Source of the DNA: Candidatus Gastranaerophilales bacterium
Lineage (GTDB): Bacteria > Cyanobacteriota > Vampirovibrionia > Gastranaerophilales > Gastranaerophilaceae
DNA: 59,120 nt
Assembly: GCA_947624645.1 (NCBI GenBank)
Contig: CANQLG010000012.1
Location: 1-59,120, forward strand
Reading direction: 5' to 3'
Shown here one piece after another: positions 54,001 through 59,120 of the stretch. The position numbers were made by a program, and so were the translations under genes. The notes beneath the pieces are model-generated. The model did not search any database and had not been told where the DNA came from. It saw only the letters and a program-made list of their open reading frames with translations. Position 1 is the stretch's first letter. Each line of letters begins with the position of its first letter.

Positions 54001-54348
54001 TTATTCTTCTGAAGTTGATTCTGTTGATTTTTTAGCAGTAGTTCTGATTTTATTTATCATAACTCTGGTAAAGTTTTGTCTGTGACCTTGTTTTCTTCTG
54101 TAACCTTTTTTAGCTCTTTGTTTGTAAACAAGTACTTTCTTTGTTTTATCGTGTTTTACAATGCTGCCTTCAACACTTGCATTTTTTACGTACGGCTGCC
54201 CGAGTTTTGATTTTTTACCATTTACGAGCATAATAACGTTTTCAAATACTATTTTTGAATCAACATCATTTTCCAATAATTCAATATCAACGTAACGTCC
54301 TTCAGTAACCTGATATTGTTTTCCGCCTGTTTCAATAATTGCGAACAT
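54001..54348 (-). CDS. rplU: 50S ribosomal protein L21
   Basis: L21 binds 23S rRNA and L20 region of the large subunit. The 115-residue protein shows [40 protein letters not shown] and an acidic-free C-terminal extension ([15 protein letters not shown]-like, Ser/Thr/Glu-rich, about 15 residues longer than the E. coli form). AAAGGAATAAG precedes the ATG. The 176-bp leader has hairpins that could regulate it. Confidence 0.97.
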   Translation of the reverse strand: MFAIIETGGKQYQVTEGRYVDIELLENDVDSKIVFENVIMLVNGKKSKLGQPYVKNASVEGSIVKHDKTKKVLVYKQRAKKGYRRKQGHRQNFTRVMINKIRTTAKKSTESTSEE

Positions 54349-54357
54349 ATCTTATTC

Positions 54358-54440
54358 CTTTCACTTGAGGCAGCCGCAGCCTTTTGGCATTTATAGGCGG
54401 CATACCTATCTAACTACATGCACTATTGCACATTATGTTT
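54358..54440 (-). promoter_or_regulatory. structured leader of rplU, possible L21 control element
   Basis: Upstream of rplU the transcript could fold into short GC-richer stems: GGC-TGCGGCT-GCC and ATAGG-TATGCCG-CCTAT. They stand out against the AT-rich surroundings and lie just before the ribosome site. In other phyla L21 leaders carry autoregulatory structures. Here I see only short stems; no known consensus is matched. Confidence 0.3.
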
Positions 54441-54524
54441 TAAAGTTTACCCTGCACATAACGCATTGTCAATAAATTTGTATTTAATATTTTTGATTTA
54501 TTAATTTAAATGTATAAAACCTGT

Positions 54525-56114
54525 TTACAATAAATCAACATCCGAAACCTGCATTGGGGTACCCATTAATTTTTCAAGGTTTGCCGCAGATACATGATAG
54601 TTCAAAAGTGTATTATAATAATCAAGCTGCGAATTTCTATACGTTGTTTCGGCATCTTTCAGCTCAATAGCATCCCCCAAACCTACTTTATATCTTCCCG
54701 ATGCTTGATCATATTGTTCCTTTGCCTGATCCATTGATAATTTTGCAACTGTTATACTCTCTTGAGCCGTTGTAAGGTTTAAATATGCCTGTTTTACTTC
54801 AAAATATATATTTTGTTTTGCATTTTCATAATCAGCCAAATCTTTTTTATAGGTTGCCTTTGCTTCATCTACTTGTTTTTTTAACAGTAATAAATTTACG
54901 GTCTGATAATTAAGCTGTGCACCGATTTGATATCCGTAGTCCGTATCAACTCTTTTACCGCCTCTGGTATATGATGCAAAACCTGATACATCAGGTAAAA
55001 ATGCTCTTTTTGAAGCTCGTACCAAAAGTTCGGAGGCATCTGCTTTCTTTTTGGCTGCTAATAATTCGGGACTTGTTTCATAAGCATTTTTTACCGCTTC
55101 ATCAATGCTGATTCCGTACGCCTTTGTCGAAAGATTATCAGTTACATCATAATCAGAATACTCAGGCATCCCCATTGCATTACTTAACTGAACATAAGCT
55201 ATTTTCAGCGTATTATTTGCCTGTATTAAATTTAATTTTGCCCTGCCCAAATTATATTCCGCAGTTATAACATCTATTTTCGGTTTTGTTCCGATGTCAT
55301 AATATGCTTTTGCCTGTTCTAAATGCATCGTATAATCATTTACTGTGTCTTCATATACTTTTACTTGTTGTTGAGCAAATAATAAATTATAATATGCCTG
55401 TTTAACGGTAAATACTACCGTATTTATACTGTTTTCCAAGTTATATTGTGCGGCTTCGTATGTCCTTTTAGCCAAATCAGCTTTTGCTTTTGTTTTACCG
55501 AAATCAAACAACAGCATATTACCTGATACCGTGGGGGTATAGAACATATCATACTGCTGTATCGGAAATGCAAAATTTGACATCTGCATATCATTTCTTG
55601 AATAACTTACACCCGCTGAAAATGTCGGGAAATAACTTGCCCAAGCTTGTGCTATTTTGCTTTTATAAATATCTGCATTGCTCATTGCGGATTGAATTAA
55701 CGGATGTTTTTCAAGTGCAATTTTTACACATTCATCAACTTCCATAATTCTGTTTGTATTTACGCTGCCATGATAAGCAGTATCTGTTAATACCGTATTA
55801 GAAGCCGTATTTTCATTCACAGCCGGAATATCATTATTATTATCTTGAGATTTTTTTTGTTTTTTCTTTTGTTCCTTAGTCTGTTTTTTATGTTCCTTTT
55901 TAACGGGATCAATAGTTTTTTGAGGTTTTACCTTATCGGTTTTATGAAAAATATTTTTAAATTTCTGTTTAAAAGAAGTTTTTTGAACGGGAACCTGTAT
56001 TGCACTTGATGCATCATAATTCGGAGTTATTACATCTTCTCTGAAATCAACATCAACAGCAAACACAGGACTTGCCATAATCAAAAACATTAATATAAAT
56101 AATTTTTTATTCAT
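54525..56114 (-). CDS. TolC-like outer membrane efflux channel
   Basis: The 529-residue protein has a signal peptide (cleavage after VFA at 19), then a 100-residue linker with a Lys/Gln-rich low-complexity segment (about 70-100), then two OEP repeats of the TolC fold. These include IALEKHPLIQSAMSNADIYK and SYSRNDMQM, and the second half includes AYETSPELLAAKKKADASEL. Two long helix pairs plus beta strands form the channel. It starts 21 bp after the acrB-like gene and would export what the pump hands over. The Lys-rich insert is unusual for the family. Confidence 0.88.
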   Translation of the reverse strand: MNKKLFILMFLIMASPVFAVDVDFREDVITPNYDASSAIQVPVQKTSFKQKFKNIFHKTDKVKPQKTIDPVKKEHKKQTKEQKKKQKKSQDNNNDIPAVNENTASNTVLTDTAYHGSVNTNRIMEVDECVKIALEKHPLIQSAMSNADIYKSKIAQAWASYFPTFSAGVSYSRNDMQMSNFAFPIQQYDMFYTPTVSGNMLLFDFGKTKAKADLAKRTYEAAQYNLENSINTVVFTVKQAYYNLLFAQQQVKVYEDTVNDYTMHLEQAKAYYDIGTKPKIDVITAEYNLGRAKLNLIQANNTLKIAYVQLSNAMGMPEYSDYDVTDNLSTKAYGISIDEAVKNAYETSPELLAAKKKADASELLVRASKRAFLPDVSGFASYTRGGKRVDTDYGYQIGAQLNYQTVNLLLLKKQVDEAKATYKKDLADYENAKQNIYFEVKQAYLNLTTAQESITVAKLSMDQAKEQYDQASGRYKVGLGDAIELKDAETTYRNSQLDYYNTLLNYHVSAANLEKLMGTPMQVSDVDLL

Positions 56115-56135
56115 TTTTCCACTCTACTCTTATAA

Positions 56136-59120
56136 TTAATTTTCATTTACATGTTTTTTTCTTTTTGCCATATTTTCAACTAATGATTGAACAAGTACAT
56201 AGAAAACAGGTGTTAATATAGTACCGATAGTAGCGGCAGCGGTCATACCGCCAAATACCGTAGAGCCTACCGATATTCTGCTCTGTGCACCTGCGCCTGT
56301 TGCAAATACCATTGGTAATACCCCAAATACAAATGCTAAAGCCGTCATCATAATAGCTCTAAACCTTATTCTTGCAGCTTCTATTGCAGCTTCTTCTATT
56401 CCTAAACCTTTATTTTCATGTAAATCTTTTGCAAATTCCACAATCAATATTGATTGTTTTGCCGCAATACCTATTAAAGCTATCATACCGACCTGTGAAT
56501 ACAAGTCAAATGATTGACCTAACATCATCTGGAATATCAATGCGCCGAGTGCCGCAACAGGGGCTATTAATAATACAGCAACAGGTATTGACCAGCTTTC
56601 ATACAATGCAACCAAAAACAAATATACGAAAGTTAATGCCAAAGCAATTACGATACCTGTTTGTCCTGATGATTCTCTTTCCTGCAGCGAAGTACCCGAC
56701 CAGTCATAACCTACATCTTTCGGCAATGTCTTTGTTGCAACCTGCTCCATTGATTTCATGGCTTCGCCTGAACTCTTTCCTGCCGAACCTTGACCTGAGA
56801 ATTGTACACTTCTATACTGGTTAAATCTTGTAATGGAAGCAGCTCCCACAGTCTGTTCTATATCTATCATAGTCATCAAAGGAACCATTTGTCCGTTCAT
56901 ATTTTTAACATATATTTTTTCAATATCGGTAACTTTGTTTCTGAAATCATCTTCAGCTTGCATTTGTACTTTAAATACACGTCCTAATTTATTAAAGTCA
57001 TTTATATAATATGAACCTAACGTTGAAGCTAATGTAGCATATAATTCCTGAATATTAACATTTTGAGCTAAAACTTTTTCATAATCAATATTTAAACGAT
57101 ACTGAGGAACATTTGCCTGATATGTTGTGTAAACACTGCTTAATCCTTTATCCTGATTAGCTGCAACCGTTAATTGATTAGCAAATTTTTCTATATCTTG
57201 AAGTGAATGCTCACCTTTTGAAAGCATTTGAAACTCAAATCCGCCTAACATACTCATACCTGATATTGCAGGTGGTGAAAATGCCGCTATTGACGCTTCA
57301 TTTATTTTTGCCACACGAGCTCTTAATTCTTTCAGTATTCCGTTATGTGATAAATCCGTCGATTTGCCTTGTATTTTTCTTATTACCCAAGTCCACGGAT
57401 ATATTTTTCTTTCATCCCATTCTTTTAAAGGAACAATACAAAATGCTTGGTTTGTAGGTCCGATACCAGCAAATGTAATAATTCTTTCGGGGACTACACC
57501 ATCTATTTGTTTAACTTCTTCGGTTAATTTTAAAAGAACTTCTTGTGTTTTATTTAAAGCAGAGCCGGGAGGCAATACTATTTGAGCCATTACAACAGCT
57601 TGGTCTTCATCGGGAATAAATCCCGTCGGAATAATTTTAAATAAAAATCCCATTAAAACAAGAAAGCTCAAATATAAACATATAGTTAACTTTCTGTTAT
57701 ACACGAATTTTTTTACAACATCCAAATACCAATGTGTTGCTTTATCAAACCTCTCATCAAATGCCGTAAATACTCTTTTTATAAAGGCCGTAAAGAAATT
57801 AGACGGTTTTCTGTTCGGGTCTTCAGGTCTTAAAATTATTGAACACATTGCAGGTGACAAGGTCAATGCACAAATTGCTGATAGTGCAATAGATACTGCT
57901 ATACATACGGCAAACTGTCTGTACATTAAACCTGACAAACCTGAAATAAATGATACAGGTACAAATACAGCCATTAATACCATAGCCATTGCAACCAAAG
58001 CGCCCCCAACTTCCTGCATTGTAAGCTGGGTAGCTTCAATAGGAGTTTTGCCTTCTTCCAAGTGTCTTTTAACGTTTTCTATAACAACAATAGCGTCATC
58101 GACAACAACTGCGACCGCCAGCACCATCGCAAACAGAGTCAACAGATTTATTGACATTCCAAACACAGGCAAGGCTGCGAATGTACCTATCAATGATACA
58201 GGGATTGTTACACAAGGTACTAATGTTGCTCTCCAGTCGCCTAAGAACACAAATATTACCATAATTACTATTAACGATGTCATAATAATCGTGAATAATA
58301 CTTCTTTCATTGATTCACGAATAAATTTAGAATCATCGTGCATCATCTTAATTTCAAGTGATTCGGGAAGTGTTTTATTAATTTCCGCTATCTTTTTATT
58401 AACTAAATTTACAATATTAATTGTATTAGCCCCCGGCAGAGGTACAACCTGTATAACGGCAACGGGTTTACCGCCGATTAAACCTAATTTATCGTAACTG
58501 TAAGCACCCAATTCAACCCTTGCCACGTCTTTAATTCTTATGCTTGAACCGTCAGTATTTGAGCGGATTATAATATTTTCAAATTCTTCGGGTTCAATTA
58601 AACGTCCTTTCGTCATTAAGGTCATTCTTAAGGTTTGATTGGATTTACTCGGCAAAGCACCTAAAGCACCTGACGAAACCTGAACGTTTTGAGTTTGAAC
58701 GGCAGCCTGCACTTCACTTACAGAAACATTTAAGTTAGCCATTTTCTGTGGGTCAAGCCATATTCTCATACTATAATCGCCTGCACCAAATACGTTTACG
58801 TCACCAACACCGTCTAAACGTTTTATTTCATCTTTAATATAAATATTTCCGTAGTTTGTTAAATCTAACTGGCTCCAAGACCCGTCATTGGATACTAAGT
58901 CCAAAATACAAGCTCCAGCACCTGCTACTTCATTCGTAGCCGTTACCCCTAAACGCTTTACATCCTCGGGGAGCAGGGCTTCTACCTGTGATATTCTGTT
59001 TTGTACGTTTACTAAGTTTATATCTTTGTTGGTTCCTACCTTAAAATATATATCTAACTGATAAGATTCATCATAACAGGTGGAGGACATATAAATCATA
59101 TTTTCAACACCGTTAATTTG
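56136..59120 (-). CDS. RND efflux permease (AcrB type), 5' end outside window
   Basis: The frame runs through the right edge with [13 protein letters not shown] as its first visible residues, so about 100 N-terminal residues are missing. It has the AcrB-type porter domains, TM4 motif [20 protein letters not shown] (the two proton-relay Asp residues), [20 protein letters not shown], and a long second half with the same fold. It belongs to the hydrophobe/amphiphile (HAE1) group, drives export with protons, and pairs with the TolC-like gene 21 bp downstream. A membrane-fusion protein gene is expected beyond the window edge. Confidence 0.93.
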   Translation of the reverse strand, partial: QINGVENMIYMSSTCYDESYQLDIYFKVGTNKDINLVNVQNRISQVEALLPEDVKRLGVTATNEVAGAGACILDLVSNDGSWSQLDLTNYGNIYIKDEIKRLDGVGDVNVFGAGDYSMRIWLDPQKMANLNVSVSEVQAAVQTQNVQVSSGALGALPSKSNQTLRMTLMTKGRLIEPEEFENIIIRSNTDGSSIRIKDVARVELGAYSYDKLGLIGGKPVAVIQVVPLPGANTINIVNLVNKKIAEINKTLPESLEIKMMHDDSKFIRESMKEVLFTIIMTSLIVIMVIFVFLGDWRATLVPCVTIPVSLIGTFAALPVFGMSINLLTLFAMVLAVAVVVDDAIVVIENVKRHLEEGKTPIEATQLTMQEVGGALVAMAMVLMAVFVPVSFISGLSGLMYRQFAVCIAVSIALSAICALTLSPAMCSIILRPEDPNRKPSNFFTAFIKRVFTAFDERFDKATHWYLDVVKKFVYNRKLTICLYLSFLVLMGFLFKIIPTGFIPDEDQAVVMAQIVLPPGSALNKTQEVLLKLTEEVKQIDGVVPERIITFAGIGPTNQAFCIVPLKEWDERKIYPWTWVIRKIQGKSTDLSHNGILKELRARVAKINEASIAAFSPPAISGMSMLGGFEFQMLSKGEHSLQDIEKFANQLTVAANQDKGLSSVYTTYQANVPQYRLNIDYEKVLAQNVNIQELYATLASTLGSYYINDFNKLGRVFKVQMQAEDDFRNKVTDIEKIYVKNMNGQMVPLMTMIDIEQTVGAASITRFNQYRSVQFSGQGSAGKSSGEAMKSMEQVATKTLPKDVGYDWSGTSLQERESSGQTGIVIALALTFVYLFLVALYESWSIPVAVLLIAPVAALGALIFQMMLGQSFDLYSQVGMIALIGIAAKQSILIVEFAKDLHENKGLGIEEAAIEAARIRFRAIMMTALAFVFGVLPMVFATGAGAQSRISVGSTVFGGMTAAATIGTILTPVFYVLVQSLVENMAKRKKHVNEN

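Noticed and set aside
1-59120. Prophage, integrated element or insertion sequence
   Set aside because: No integrase, transposase, tRNA junction or inverted-end element was found. The repeat arrays are the only candidates for mobile DNA.

Overview
The window is AT-rich, densely coded bacterial chromosome. It encodes a diderm envelope: an AcrB-type RND pump with a TolC-type outer-membrane channel, a 1505-residue AsmA/TamB-like protein, MurA, and several signal-peptide proteins. It also carries gene orders usually seen in Firmicutes (rplS-rbgA-rnhB and pgpH-ybeY-dgkA), type IV pilus parts, four sigma factors and c-di-GMP proteins. Together with several lineage-type proteins that start with a disordered leader ending in a short Phe-x-Gly-like box, this suggests a gut member of the Vampirovibrionia/Melainabacteria (Candidatus Gastranaerophilales). 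That placement is inferred from gene content. No rRNA or tRNA gene is visible to confirm it.

Layout. 1-5.5 kb: 3' end of an M23 peptidase gene, two small membrane proteins, rnhB-rbgA-rplS, a lineage-type protein, then 1.29 kb without a credible gene that holds two different GC-richer tandem repeat arrays (about 127 bp and 111 bp) and hairpins. 5.5-14.8 kb: a polytopic membrane protein, pgpH-ybeY-dgkA, and the giant AsmA-like gene. 14.8-19.6 kb: one minus-strand run, rlmB, a primary-type sigma factor, rsfS, two small periplasmic proteins, an anti-sigma factor, an ECF sigma factor and a Spy/CpxP-like protein, which looks like an envelope-stress module. 19.7-27.8 kb: PilM-PilN fusion and PilO, convergent with an HTH/zinc-ribbon gene and secDF; then recA, a predicted Cys-His-Asp enzyme, and prepilin peptidase. 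27.8-35.5 kb: a SigB/SigF-type sigma factor, cdd, murA with a small repeat protein, then four proteins with the leader, including an HNH nuclease-like protein and a TPR metallopeptidase-like protein.

35.5-43.2 kb: proS, a histidine kinase overlapping a response regulator with an HD-GYP domain, a PilZ protein and a tandem M16 peptidase. 43.4-49 kb: two tandem CX5R phosphatase-like genes, a 39-residue membrane microprotein, a DMT-type protein, a GT2 glycosyltransferase, a GAF/HD-GYP protein and a NarL-type regulator. 49-59.1 kb: a PfkB kinase, a CsaB-type pyruvyl transferase, a FliA-type sigma factor, a radical SAM protein, rplU-rpmA, and a tolC-like gene downstream of an acrB-like gene that runs off the right edge.

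The main candidate for something undescribed is the set of unrelated enzymes (phosphatase, HNH nuclease, metallopeptidase, Cys-His-Asp enzyme) sharing a similar N-terminal leader. The leader could be an export or localisation tag. Second are the paired tandem repeats at 4.3-5.1 kb with a possible small RNA beside them. Many starts here are TTG or GTG, chosen by their Shine-Dalgarno spacing.
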